A stretch of DNA of 64,000 nt, from positions 851,060,088 through 851,124,087 of the forward strand of contig NC_090437.1 in NCBI RefSeq assembly GCF_031143425.1, read 5' to 3'. The DNA comes from Pleurodeles waltl (lineage: Eukaryota; Chordata; Amphibia; Caudata; Salamandridae). The notes below the pieces were generated by a model. It made no database searches. It was not told where the DNA came from and saw only the letters and a program-made list of their open reading frames with translations. Positions 20,989 through 31,849 of this stretch are shown one piece after another; positions within the stretch are counted from its first letter, which is position 1; every line of letters begins with the position of its first letter. The position numbers and the translations under genes are program-made.

Positions 20989-22545
20989 ATGGCACCACAA
21001 CGACACCCCAGGTTATCAAAGGAGGAGCTACGGGTCATGGTAGAGGAAATCATCCGGGTAGAGCCACATCCATTGCTAGGAAGATGGAACTATGGCAGAG
21101 AATCGTGGACAGGGTCAACCCCATGGGACAACACCCCAGAACAAGTGATGACATCAGGAAGAGGTGGAACAACCTACGGGGGAAGGTGCGTTCCATGCAG
21201 CAAGACACCAAATAGCTGTACAGAGGACTGGTGGTAGACCACCACCTCCTCCCCCACAACTAACAACATGGGAGGAGCAAGTCTTGACAATCATGCATCC
21301 TTAGGGCCTGGCAGGAGTGGGAGGAGGACTGGACTCTGGCAAGTCAACTCTTTACCACTTTCACCCCCCACCTGCATGCCATCACATACCCCTACCCTTA
21401 CCCTCACTCCCATCACTCCACCACCTCCCACACACGCCACCATCACAACCCACCCATCCCAATACTAAGCCCTGCATGCAACATGAATGCATGGACACTC
21501 ATCACAGACCTGCATGGACACCTATCACTAAAGCATGCACACTAAAGGGAAACAGCTAGCCCACAAAATACCAAATCACACAAGGCAAAGCTGCCAGGAC
21601 AAAAACAACCATAGCGGGCAACACACCCATGCACAAGATGTCACACGCAGAAACAGTAACACTGCATTTACATCCCCACAGGTCCCCCAGCCAACATCAC
21701 CAGAGAGGAGGTGCCAGCAACATCCAGTCCCCCCCAGAAGAGGCCCACAGTGATGACAGCAGCTCTGTTCACCTGGATCTGGATGACCAGCCTGGCCCAT
21801 CAGGGATCTCCAGACAGTCGGTTACCCAGACACAGTCCCATACCACCACAGAGCCTCCCCCCTCAGGAAACACCAGCACAGGACCCACCCAGCAGGCCCA
21901 TATCTCTGTCCCCAGGACACATCAGTCAGCATTGTGTCCACCACTACAGGGACCCCAGGCCACCCCACAAACACAGAACGATTAGGGACCTGGGGTCAGT
22001 GGTAGTGGGCACATGGTTCAGGGGTCAGAGGCACAGGAGAACAGGGAAGCTAGGAGGACTGCTGTGTGACGGGGGAGGACAGGCCCAGGGAACCGAATCT
22101 CCAGGAGGCACTTACCATGATCCCGGAAGCATACCACCATTCCCAGGAGACGGTGGGCCAGATACTGGACAAGATGCAGGAGAACCAACGGCTGCAGGAG
22201 GGACAGTACCTGGGGATCAGGGAGGACTTGAAGGACATCAACACCACCCTGATCACCATTGCAGGGGTGCTGGCAGACATTGCCAATACTGTGAGGGAGG
22301 CAGTGGCACACCACCGGGCCCCTACTACTAGCCAAACCGATGACCAGCCCTCCACCTCTGCTAGTGGACAAGAGGCCCTGCCACAGGGCCAACAGGCCAC
22401 CAGCACCCCTCCTCCTGCAGAAGGAGAATCACCCCGCAAACGTTCCCTGCGATCCAGGCAGAAGCCAGAGACTATTGCCAAGACCCCCGCCAGGAAAAAA
22501 GACTCTCCTGAATGTCACCCTTATGTCCCACCCTGTCCACATTGA
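20989..22545 (+). pseudogene. Harbinger A Myb2: Myb/SANT-type DNA-binding protein, two exons
   Basis: Likely terminal-repeat-binding partner of the transposase. ATG at 20,989: MAPQRHPRLSKEELRVMVEE. Exon 1 runs to 21,185 and exon 2 from 21,682 (CACAG acceptor). Compared with copy B, a 28-nt deletion after EPH shifts the frame inside the Myb-like domain; the other frame then gives SIARKMELWQRIVDRV and IRKRWNNLRGKV, the third-helix KRWNDLR motif. Exon 2 encodes a Ser/Pro-rich linker, a GAG-to-TAG stop near 21,984, then a helical segment (YHHSQETVGQILDKMQENQR) and a basic tail KRSLRSRQKPETIAKTPARK ending at 22,545. Poly(A) signal at 22,678. Confidence 0.75.
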
Positions 22546-22677
22546 ACTGCCATTGCTCCCCTTCCTATGCCCCCTTGGACAATGCACCTATGATCCACAT
22601 AGACTGGACTCTATCCTGGACTTTCCTCCACCATCACCCCAGCCCATTGCACATCTCCCTCTACTTATTAGCACTTA

Positions 22678-22683
22678 AATAAA
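22678..22683 (+). terminator. Poly(A) signal of Harbinger A Myb2
   Basis: AATAAA in CACTTAAATAAACACCC, 130 bp after the stop. The matching signal for copy B lies on minus near 49,314. Confidence 0.55.
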
Positions 22684-22964
22684 CACCCTTTGATAGTATG
22701 GAGTATGTCAAATGATTTAACCATGTATTCATTTAACAAGGTTTGAACACTGCAAAACAACTGTACAGTAATGTATACGTAGGAATGACCTGTAGTTGGC
22801 TGCAGTCAACACACCAGGAGCGGTAGTGGGGCACAAATATCTGCAAATAGAGATGCCAAAGGGTACAGTGAGTGGCCATAGAAGTGGGAAAAACTGCCTG
22901 CCAGTGACAATGTCAAACACAAAACTGTCAATTAAAAGTGAAGCTACACTGTCTTACCTGTGTG

Positions 22965-23640
22965 TCATTGGAAGTATTGATGAATTATTGCACTTCTCCT
23001 GTCCTCATCCTCATACTCTGCTTCCTCATCTTTACTGTCCACAGGGTCCACTGCTGCCACACGCCCATCTCCAGCCTCATCCTCCTGCAGAAAAGGCACC
23101 TGGTGACATAAAGCAAGGTTGTGCAACATACAGCATGCCACGACCTTCTTGGGTGAGTAGCACAGGGAACCACCTGTGAGATGGAGGCAACGAAACCTAG
23201 CCTTCAGAAATGCAATATGTGTACCATCAATTGCCTCAATAATGTTGGGAATGTGTCCCATTGCATAGAAATCAGCTTTCACTGTGGCCAAATCCTACAC
23301 CTGGGAGAAAACAGTGTAGCTGTGCATGTATTTAATCAGGGCAGACAACACTCTGGTCAGCACTATTGAGAACATTGGCTGTGACATTCCTGATGCCAAG
23401 CCCCCTGTCACTTGGAAGGAGCCAGTTGCCAGGAAATGGAGCACAGATAGGACTTGCACAAGAGGGGGGATCCCTGTGGGGTGAGGGATAGCAGATATCA
23501 GGTCAGGCTCCAATTGGGCACACAGGTCTGTGATTGGGGCCCTGCCCAGTCTATAGGTGAGGATATTGTGCCTGTCCTCCATTGTTGCCAAGTCCACCAG
23601 GGTTCTGTACACGGAGGGGTTGTCTCCATCCCCTATTCAT
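22965..23640 (-). pseudogene. Harbinger A transposase (HARBI1 type), internally deleted
   Basis: Minus strand, start ATG at 23,640 (MNRGW, equivalent to the start in copy B). N-terminal part MEDRHNILTYRLGRAPITDL and GIPPLVQVLSVLHFLATGSF. The first catalytic Asp survives in EAIDGTHIAF near 23,230. The frame then jumps directly to LKARFRCLHLTGGSL, so the segment holding the second Asp (GDSGYP), the intron and the catalytic Glu is deleted, about 430 bp against copy B. There is also a frameshift just after the start. The C-terminus ends HQYFQ at 22,965. It cannot be catalytic. Confidence 0.88.
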
Positions 23641-24070
23641 CCGCAGCAGTTGCAATCTATGGGGCAAAATGGTGAGCAGCTGGTCGGTATCTCATGTTTC
23701 CAAACACTGCACTTCATTGCATGTTGTGATTGTAACAGTAGGTTGTTGGATAGGTCCAAACGGTGCTTATGTGTACTGTGACGCAGTTAGGGGCCATGGC
23801 CTGCCCCACCCGAAATGGGGTCCTCCTGTCCTGTATGGAGGGACAGGTGGAAATGAGGTAATTCCGCTGATGTTGTGCGCCGTTGTGGAAGGCGGTCGAG
23901 AACCGCCGTAGAAAACTCCTGATTGGTTATCATTGGGCCCTATGGGTTACATTATGCACCGCCGCAGACTTGACCACCATTTTCTATCTGTTTATTCACT
24001 TGCTACCTGACCTTCAACAGCAGGGGACCTACACTGCATGTGCTGCTGTGACCTGTGTCTGCAACCGACC

Positions 24071-26958
24071 ATGGCTCGTGTGACTGGGGAAAGGGCCCCT
24101 GCCTTCACCTCGACAGAGTTGGAGAGACTGGTGCATGGGGTCCTACCCCAGTACCGAATGCTGTATGGGCCTCCAGACCAACAGGTGAGTACGCTGTGAG
24201 TACGATGCATGGGGCATGAATGCATGGAATGGTGTGTGTGAAGGCCTCGTGTAGGGGATGGTTGGTGGATGGGCCCTGGGTAGCGTGCTGCATGTATGTT
24301 TGGCCATGTCTGTGCGTAAGGGGATGTGAAGGGCTATGTTGGGCCATCAGTGTAACAGGCAAGATGGTCTGACATATACCTTTTCCTATGTGTACTTCTC
24401 TGCAGGTCAGCGCTCATCAGAAAAAGGGGAATATGGCGTGCCATCTCCAATGACGTGCGGATCCTGGGGGTCTATGGCAGGTGGAGCACCCACTGTCAGA
24501 AATGGTGGGAGGACCTGAGACGCTGGGCACGGAAGACGGAGGAAACCAAGCCTGGGATGGCCTCCCAACAAGGAAGGGGTGCCTGTCGAACCCTGACCCC
24601 CCTGATGGCCCGCATACTGGCAGCGGCCTATCCGGATTTGGATGGGCACCTGGGGGCATCACAGCAGCCACAAGGGAGTAAGTACAGTGTCCCAATATAC
24701 TACTTGCGCATGGTGGGGTGGTATCCGGGTGGGGGATGTGGCCTGTGGGTGCCCCTATGCGAGGCTGGACATTGCAGGATAGGTCCCATGTTGGGCAGGG
24801 TCTGATGTAAACTTCCTTTAACCAAGCTAGTAGGCATCCACTACTGTGCAGGGGTCTGTGGGTATCAGGTATGCTGCAATTAGTGTTAGGTGTCCATGGG
24901 CTGGTGACTAGCATTGTGACTGGTAGTGCATTGCCTAGTGTGTAGGACTGTTCCCTGTGTGTGTGTGTGTCGTGTACGCCAAGGGTGGTGTTGTTGCCGC
25001 CATTGACCAAGTGTATCCTTTGTCTCTTCCCCCCCTTTATGTTTTGTCACCCTGTCTATATGTGCATTAGCATCATCTGGCGGAGGAGCAGAGGCACTGG
25101 CGATGGAAGGAGCTACATCCCACAGGGCCCAGGAGGCCGAATCCACAGACGGTGAGGGCACCAGTGGGACGGAGGGTGAGAGGAGGACCACGGCAGAGAC
25201 TGGAGGGGACCGTTCGGACAGTGATACCTCCTCCGATGGAAGCTCCATGGTGGTGGTGGACACCTCTGTGCCCTCCCCAACTACAGGTACAGCCACCATC
25301 CGTACCAGCACCGCCCTCCCAGCAGCCCCTCAACGTGTTTCCCATGCCTGCTCACCCAGGAGGGTGGGCATCATCTTCACCCAGGCACCTCAGGCCCTGC
25401 CCCAGTTAGCCCTGCTGCCCTGAGTGAGGAGGCTATTGACCTCCTGCGATCCATCTCTGTTGGGCAGTTAACCATTGTGAATGCCATCCTGGGGCTGGCA
25501 GCCCAAGTGCAACAAACAAATGCATTTATGGAGGGCATTCACACTGGCAGCCAATGTCCCTGATTCTAACCTATCCCCTCCAACTTCCTCTACCCAGTCC
25601 CATTACCCTCAACCCCAACCTATCCCAAGCACTCAGGCAGACCAACATGCACACAAGACAACATACAGGAGTGGTTCAGGCAAACACAAGCACCACACAT
25701 CATCCCACAGGCACTCACACAAACACCATCCAGATGCAGACATACCAATATCCACTGTCTCCACTGTGTCCCCCTCCTCGTCGTCCACCTCCCTCCCAGT
25801 TGTATCTACACTCACACCTGCATGCACTTCATCCTCATCCACTACCACCATCACCATCACGCCTATCCCTCATTGGCAGTCACCACCCCCACATCCATGC
25901 ACACATCCCCTGTGTCCTCTCACACCGTGTCTGTGCCCTCTCCTCCCAAAGTACACAAACACAAGCACTCAGACACCCAACAGCCATCCACCTCACAACA
26001 GCATCCAGCTCATGCACCTGCACCCAAACACTGGACAGACACCTCCTGCAACCACTTCCTCTTCCTCCACTCCCAAACCTTCACCCTCTTTCCGCCCAAT
26101 GTCCCTAAGAAGCTTTTCCTCTCCACCGTTGACCTCTTCCTTACCACTCCCCTCCCCTGTCATTCATGTCAGGTCAGGGTGGTCAGAACCCAGACGAGCA
26201 CCTCAGCCACCCAGTCCACGGCCACAGTAGTGTCGACAGCTACTCCAGGTGGGAGAGGATACCGGGCACCAGGCAGCCACACTGAAAGGGAGCCTGCACC
26301 AGGTGCTGCAAGGAAGGCCTAGGAGGCACCACCAGCTGCCTCAAGGAAGGGTAAGGAGGTACCCACAGCTGCCTCAAGGAAGGGCAAGGAGGTACCCCCA
26401 GCTGCTTCAAGGAAGGGCAAGGAGGCACTCCCAGCCGCTACAGGGAAGGGCAAGGAGCAATCCCCAGATGCTGACAGGAAGGGCAAGGGGCCTGCACCAG
26501 CAGGCAGGAAGGACAGGAGGCCTGGTGCTGGGACTCATTCGGAGCCCCCACCACCAACCATGGTGGTTCAGCCGTCCGAGGCTGCAGGGCAAGGGCTGGA
26601 GCCTCCCCCCACCACTGCCAGCACCACCACCACCAGCACCGCCACCAGTACCACTGCCAGCAGCAGCAGCCCCAGTGGGCAGCTCTCTGAGGCTGCAGGC
26701 GAAGGGTTGGAGCCTCCCCCACCACTGCCAGCACCGCCACCAGCACCACTGCCAGCAGCAGCAATCCCAGTGGGCAGCCATCCGAGGCTGCAGGGGATGG
26801 GCTGGAGCCTCACCCACCACTGCCAGCAGCAGCAGCCCCAGTGGGCAGCCGTCCGAGGCTGCAGGGGATGGGCTGTAGCCTTCCCCACCACTGCCAGCAC
26901 CACCACCAGCATCACTGCCACCACTGAGCAGCCGTCACCGCCGGTGGACAGTGTGTAG
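24071..26958 (+). pseudogene. Harbinger A Myb1: second Myb/SANT-type protein with repeat-rich tail
   Basis: Divergent from the transposase, 430 bp away. Exon 1 24,071-24,184 (APAFTSTELERLVHGVLPQY); exon 2 24,406-24,677 holds the Myb-like domain (GIWRAISNDVRILGVYGRWS, KWWEDLRRWARKT, LTPLMARILAAAYPDLDG); exon 3 from 25,071. Exon 2 has a one-base insertion before GIWRA. Exon 3 is acidic Ser/Thr-rich (DSDTSSDGSS), then a helical motif EEAIDLLRSISVGQLTIVNA, a His-rich stretch HKHHTSSHRHSHKHHPDAD (25,690-25,740), an 11-residue Lys repeat (SRKGKEVP) encoded by 33-bp units at 26,310-26,470, and a Pro/Ala-rich end. Probably nuclear DNA binding; function inferred. Confidence 0.72.
26310..26470 (+). repeat. 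33-bp coding repeats (Lys-rich) in Myb1 of Harbinger A
   Basis: Units of CTGCCTCAAGGAAGGGCAAG plus GAGGTACCCACAG, four to five copies, in frame with Myb1 and giving AASRKGKEVP-type 11-residue repeats. Copy B has two comparable SKGKKGTP-type units and copy C a Lys/Pro-rich counterpart. Confidence 0.8.
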
Positions 26959-27039
26959 TCCTGCATCCATGGGCTGTTGTGCGGCCTAGCCCCTGCAAAT
27001 CCTGTGGGTCTGACACCCAGGTGAGAGACTGTGACATTG

Positions 27040-27330
27040 CACTCCCCAAGATCTGTATCACAGGGCACAATGCACCCTCCAGAACCAGTGGAAGAAGCCA
27101 TCCACTCACTCCATCCTTCCCAGGATGAAGGATACTGGGCACAATGCCCCCTCCAGAACCAGTGGAGAAGCCATCCACTGACCCCATCCTTCCCAGAATG
27201 AAGCACACTGGGCACAATGTCCCCTCCAGAACCAATGGAAGAAGCCATCCACTCACCCAATCCTTCCCAGGATGAAGCACACTGGGCACAATGCCCCTTC
27301 CAGAACCAGTGGAGGAAGCCATCCACTAGA
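27040..27330. repeat. About 75-80-bp minisatellite in Harbinger A
   Basis: About four units containing GGGCACAATGCCCCCTCCAG, AACCAGTGGA and GAAGCCATCCACT...CCATCCTTCCCA. The reverse-complement family is at 45,055-45,265 in copy B at the equivalent position. Confidence 0.85.
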
Positions 27331-27600
27331 GAGACTTTTGCCTTGCACTGCCCAGAACCAAGCAGTGGGCAAATCACCAACTTGAGAGACTGTTGCCTTG
27401 CACTCCCCGGGACCAAGCAGTGGGCAAATCACCCACTTGAGAGACTGTGGACTTGCACTCCCCAGAACCAAGCAGTGGGCAAGCCACCCACTTGAGAGTC
27501 TGTGACCTTGCACTCCCCAGGACCAACCAGTGGGCAAATCACCCACTTGAAAGACTGTGGCCTTGCACTCCCCAGGACAGCGCACAGAGCATGTTGCCCC
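27329..27600. repeat. 55-bp minisatellite in Harbinger A
   Basis: GAGAGACT...CTTGCACTCCCCAG...AAGCAGTGGGCAAATCACCC. Starts at 27,329, 27,384, 27,439, 27,494 and 27,549: exactly 55-bp spacing, five copies. Copy B has about nine to ten copies of the same unit in reverse (44,550-45,055). Confidence 0.93.
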
Positions 27601-28434
27601 CTCCAGGACCAGTGGTGTTGTACCCCCATTCCCCGTCCCCCTGAGGTGCCTGGCTATTTTCGACCTGATGCCCCTGCAGTGTTCTCTCTGTGTTGTTGCA
27701 GGAATGAGGTGGGGCCTTGGCCTATGTGTTGTGGCCCTTTGGCCCGCGGACATTGAGGACTGGGCAGTGTCCCTACATTTGTAAATATGTATATACCTTT
27801 GTATTTTGATGCTCTTATTCATAGTATTTTATCGTATGATACTCACTTTCGTCAAATCATTTTGTCCTTGCATTATTCCTGAGAGGTACGGGGTAAATAT
27901 GTTATGTTGCTGCATCTGGTTGTGTGTATGGTGTTGGGGGTGTGGGTGGGGGTGAGGGTGTTGCGTGTGTGTGTCACTCTCTTTTTCCTCCCCCCTCTCT
28001 TGTGTGCTAGGCGGAAGTACTCACCGTGGTCGTCTTCTCCGGCATTGGTGTTCATAATGAAGCAGAAGGTAGGCGAGCATGGGGAAGACATGCAGTTCAG
28101 GCTCCATGGTGTCGTGGTTGTCCCCTGATTCTCCACAGGTGAGTCCTTTGACTTCTGAGATCTGTTTCCGCCAGGCTTTTGATGTCATTGTTCCTGCCCC
28201 GGAAAAGGTGGCAGATAGGCCGGTCAGAATAGAGTGGGCAGTACATTGTCTTCCGCCTGGCTGTTGGCGGTTACCGCCGTGGTGCTTATTGATTCCACAC
28301 TGGCGGTTGGTGTGTTAAAGTGGCTGTCTGTCTGAGCGGTTTCCACCGTGGCTATGGTTCCATTTTTGTTACCTCCAGCCTGTTGGCGGTATTACCGCTG
28401 TTTATCACCGACCGCCAGGGTTGTAATGAGAGCC
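27601..28434. repeat. Harbinger A right subterminal and terminal region
   Basis: Non-coding. It matches copy B 43,709-44,560 in reverse, including the GTGTGTCACTCTCTTTTTCC segment (near 27,967; B about 44,160) and GGCGGT/ACCGCC motifs in the last 180 bp (28,255-28,415). It ends in the inverted terminal repeat GTTGTAATGAGAGCC. Confidence 0.85.
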
Positions 28435-28437
28435 TAT

Positions 28438-31390
28438 GCCCTCTCTGTCGAATAGGTGTCCAACCGAGCAACATTGTGGAGTGGACCAGAACAGGTAAGA
28501 TCCCTGATCCCGGCCTGGCGTAAAATCTGGGTTCCCCACTATGGGGGTCAAAGGAGACGGGAAGGTGGGGAGCTCCCTGGTAGGGGCCACTTGGACCCAT
28601 GCTTTCATTGTTGTGCAAGTGTCAGGGGAGGAGTATAGACCCCACGATCTATGACAGCACTGGAGGAAAGGAATCTTCCACAGGGTGGTCCCTGCGATTG
28701 CTCTATCCATGAAGAGCCATTGCTTGTCAGACTCTGACAGGGGCGACTCTAAGAGGTATCGGAGCTGGGCTGCCCTATAATATTGCTGAATGTCAGGAAT
28801 ACTCAGTCCGCCCTTCCGCAGGTGTTGACAGGACAGGTGTCTGCTCATCCTAGACCGGCCCCCAGCCCAAATAAAGTGGCCGATAGCATGTTGTAGCGTA
28901 TGGAGGGCACCAGGCAGGGGTTCTGCCAGGAGCATCTGAAAGAGGAATAGAGCCCTTGGCAGGATCAACATTTTTATGGCCGCTATTCTGCCCAGCCATG
29001 AGATGGGGTGTGCTCTCCACTGGGCCAGGTATTGTCTGACACTCTGGAGGAGGAGCTGGTAATTCAAATGTGAGGACTCCACAACAGTCTTAGCTATCTA
29101 CAAGCCTAAGTATGGAATGGACTGTGGTTGCCATTGAAATGGATACTGCCGGGCCAACAACTCCCCTGTAGCCTTCGGAAGCGTGAGTTTAAGAGCTTGT
29201 GATTTTGAGAGGTTTATCCTGAAACCTGAAACCTCCCCGAAGGACTCCACCTCCCTCAAGAAAGCCGGCAGGGCCCTCAGTGGGTTTTCAAAGGCCTTCA
29301 CCACGTCATCTGCTTAAAGTGCTATCACATGTTCTTCCCCGCCAAAAGTGGCCCCGTGATCTCTGGGTCATCCCTCATGCGCTGCCCAGAGGGCTCCATA
29401 TAAAGGGCGAATAGCAGGGGGAAATCGGGCACCCCTGCCGGGTCCCCCGGCTCACCGGGAATGAGGCCGATGCTGTCCCGTTGACTCTGACTGTGGCCTT
29501 TGGGTGACTATACACACTAGTAATCCATGCACGGACCCTGGGCCCTAGCCCGAAATGCTCCAAGGTTGCCTGTAGATGTGGCCAGTGGACCCGATCAAAT
29601 GCCTTTTCAGCATCAATGCTGAGCAGCATTTTTGTCTGTCCCCAAACGCTGAGATTTGTCTATGATGTGCATGATCCATTTGGTTTTGTCCCCGCACTGT
29701 CTGAGTGGGGTAAAGCCCTCCTGATCCGGGTCCACCAGTCCAGGCATCAGTGGATTCAGGCCGGAAGCCAGGATGACCATGAGCAGCTTGATGCCTACAT
29801 TAAGTAGTGAGATGGGTCTATAAGACCCACAAAGTACGGGGTCTTTCCTTGGTTTCGCGATGACCACAATGGATGCATCTAGCATAGGTGGTGGAATTGT
29901 ATCCAGACCAGAGATGGCGTTAAAAAGGTGTGTCAGTATCGGGGCAAGCTTACTGCAAAAGGTTTTATAGAACAAGCCTGGGAAGCCATCTGTTCCTGGA
30001 GACTTCAGAGCGTCCAGCCTGGCTATTGCTGATATAACCTCCTCTATTCATATAGGAGCCTCAAGCAGGGATGTCTCATTGCCAAGAGTCCTGTCGTATG
30101 GGCGCCGTTGAGATATTGCTGTGTGGCCTCTAAGTTGGACCTATGGGGAGTGTACAGATCCCAGTAAAAATCTCAGAATGACGCTGCTATTTGCGTGTCA
30201 CCCACTGCCTCCCTTCCTTCCCAAGACCGCACCTTCTCCACAAGTGCGGATTGCCTCTAGGCCAAGAGGCACCCACACCTATTCGCTCCCACGTAAAAGG
30301 AATGACGCAGCGGTAGAGATGCATATTCTGCCCTATCTATGTCTAGGCTTGCTAGCTGTGCCCTGGCTGCGCTCAGCTTCCTCCAGACCCTCGGGCCCCA
30401 GTACATTTATGAATCCTCTGTAGTTCCGTCACCTCCTATTGTAGGTGGGCCCTCTTCTCTCATCGAGCCTTATTGTATGCGGATGAGATGGCAATGAACT
30501 CGCCCCTCCTAACCGACTTCATTGCTTCCCACAGTAGGGAAATCGAGGTGCCTGGCATGCCATTAAAGTTTAAAAAATTGAATATGGCCGTCCGTATCTG
30601 GGCTACCACTTCAGGCCTCGACAAGAGAGTAGTCCTGAGCCTTCTAGGCCAATGGACCCTGTGATGGTCTGTAATAGTTAGTGTTAGGGAAACAGCCTTG
30701 TGATCCGACACTGCACATGGCTCTATGTCTATCTCGTTCAGTCTCTGTTGGACGTCTCTAGTACCCAAGAAAAGGTCAGTGTGGAAGTAGGTTTTGTGTG
30801 CATGTGAGTAGAAGGTGTAGTCCCGGGGTTGTGGGGTGTCTGTTTCTCCAAAGATCGCACAAACCCAACTCATCAAATGTCTGGAGTCCCCTAGGTGACA
30901 AAGCTCCCGCCCCCGAATCTAGAAGCCGATCTGACCCAGTCATTGTTGAGGACAATATTAAAGTCGCCCCAATCAGTACCTGTCTGTCATGCGCGGTCAT
31001 GACCTCGCCCAGTGCTCGTCATATGAACCCTTCCTGTTTCTCATGAGGTGCATATATGGAGGACACAATAACCTGAGAGTCCCCTACGTGTACCCTGAAG
31101 GCCAGTAGCCAGCTCGGTATTTCCACAACTTTGTCTGCCACCTTCCCCCAGAAAGATAGGAACACCAGGAGTGCCACTCGCGCTACCTTGTTCTGTTGTG
31201 AGGCGAAGTGTTGTATTGGGATCATCCGTGATCATCATCTATGGTGATCTCCAGGATGTAGGTGAGTCTCCTACAAGAGACACAGGTCCGCTCTGGACTT
31301 TTCCAGATAGGAAAGGACAGCCCTGCGCTTGGATTATTCAGTCCTTTAACATTGAGTGTGATTACTTTGAATGTGTTTGAGGTTGTGCAA
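28438..31390 (-). pseudogene. L1 ORF2: endonuclease and reverse transcriptase part
   Basis: Nicks target DNA and reverse-transcribes L1 RNA. Minus-strand order: APE endonuclease start TLNVKGLNN (near 31,345), VVSS/IYAPHEKQEGF (about 31,040), a degraded GDFN site (IGATLILSS, about 30,970), DYTFYSHAHKTYFHTDLF and the catalytic SDH in CAVSDHKAVSLTL (about 30,700). RT: GSYRPISLLNVGIKLLMVIL (about 29,800), SIDAEKAFDRVHWPHL (29,600), GTRQGCPISP (29,430), then ADDV with a stop where Phe is expected (29,315). A later region with LGRIAAIKMLILPRALFLFQ leads to the Harbinger junction. At least six frame breaks; dead. Confidence 0.9.
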
Positions 31391-31849
31391 TCACTAAGTC
31401 ATGGGCCCGCAGACCTCTGCCCCGTCTCTGTGACCATCTCCCCTGTTGTGGCTAAAGCGTTAGTAGACCACCACCTGCCCGTTGAGCTTTATGTGCCTGT
31501 GTGTACGTTTTGTGGCACCTTCACCTGAAAAAAAACCCTCAAACAACAACAACAATTGTAACAGCCCCATTAGGGGGAGCCGGAACATCCGGCGTAGTTC
31601 AGAAAGATGTTCCATAGTCTGGAAGAAAAGCACTTCAGTTACCATTCCGCCATCAAGTGTCCCCCTTCCCCCGGCCCCTGCTCCTCCGGTCTTTGTCTAA
31701 ATGTACGCGGGCCCCTCATTTGCTCCCCTAGCAGGTGTTGCTGAGTCCCCGGTGAGGGTATCCAGGACCGCCCTTTGCTCTGACACTATTGTCTGTGGGT
31801 CTGACTTGTTGCTTCTCGGCGGGACAGTCTGCCACTGGTTGCACCTCCG

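Larger units (their letters stand above)
20415..28437. mobile_element. Harbinger copy A (8.0 kb), three-gene type
   Basis: Termini at 20,418 (GGCCCTCATTATAAC) and 28,434 (GTTGTAATGAGAGCC, inverted). Flanked by the 3-bp duplication TAA (20,415-20,417) and TAT (28,435-28,437), one base diverged; one copy of TAA restores the L1 ORF2 frame. Contents left to right: Myb2 (plus), transposase remnant (minus), Myb1 (plus), 75-bp and 55-bp minisatellites, right end. Same layout as copy B in opposite orientation. The inverted termini and PIF/Harbinger-type transposase define the superfamily. Confidence 0.93.

Noticed and set aside
20589..21215. Single 208-codon gene on plus in Harbinger A
   Set aside because: Mostly upstream CA-rich leader read in the wrong frame; only the last part (SIARKMELW onward) is genuine Myb2 after a deletion-caused shift.
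26568..27416. 282-codon minus-strand frame in Harbinger A
   Set aside because: Antisense to the Myb1 Pro-rich tail and the minisatellites; artefact of repeats.
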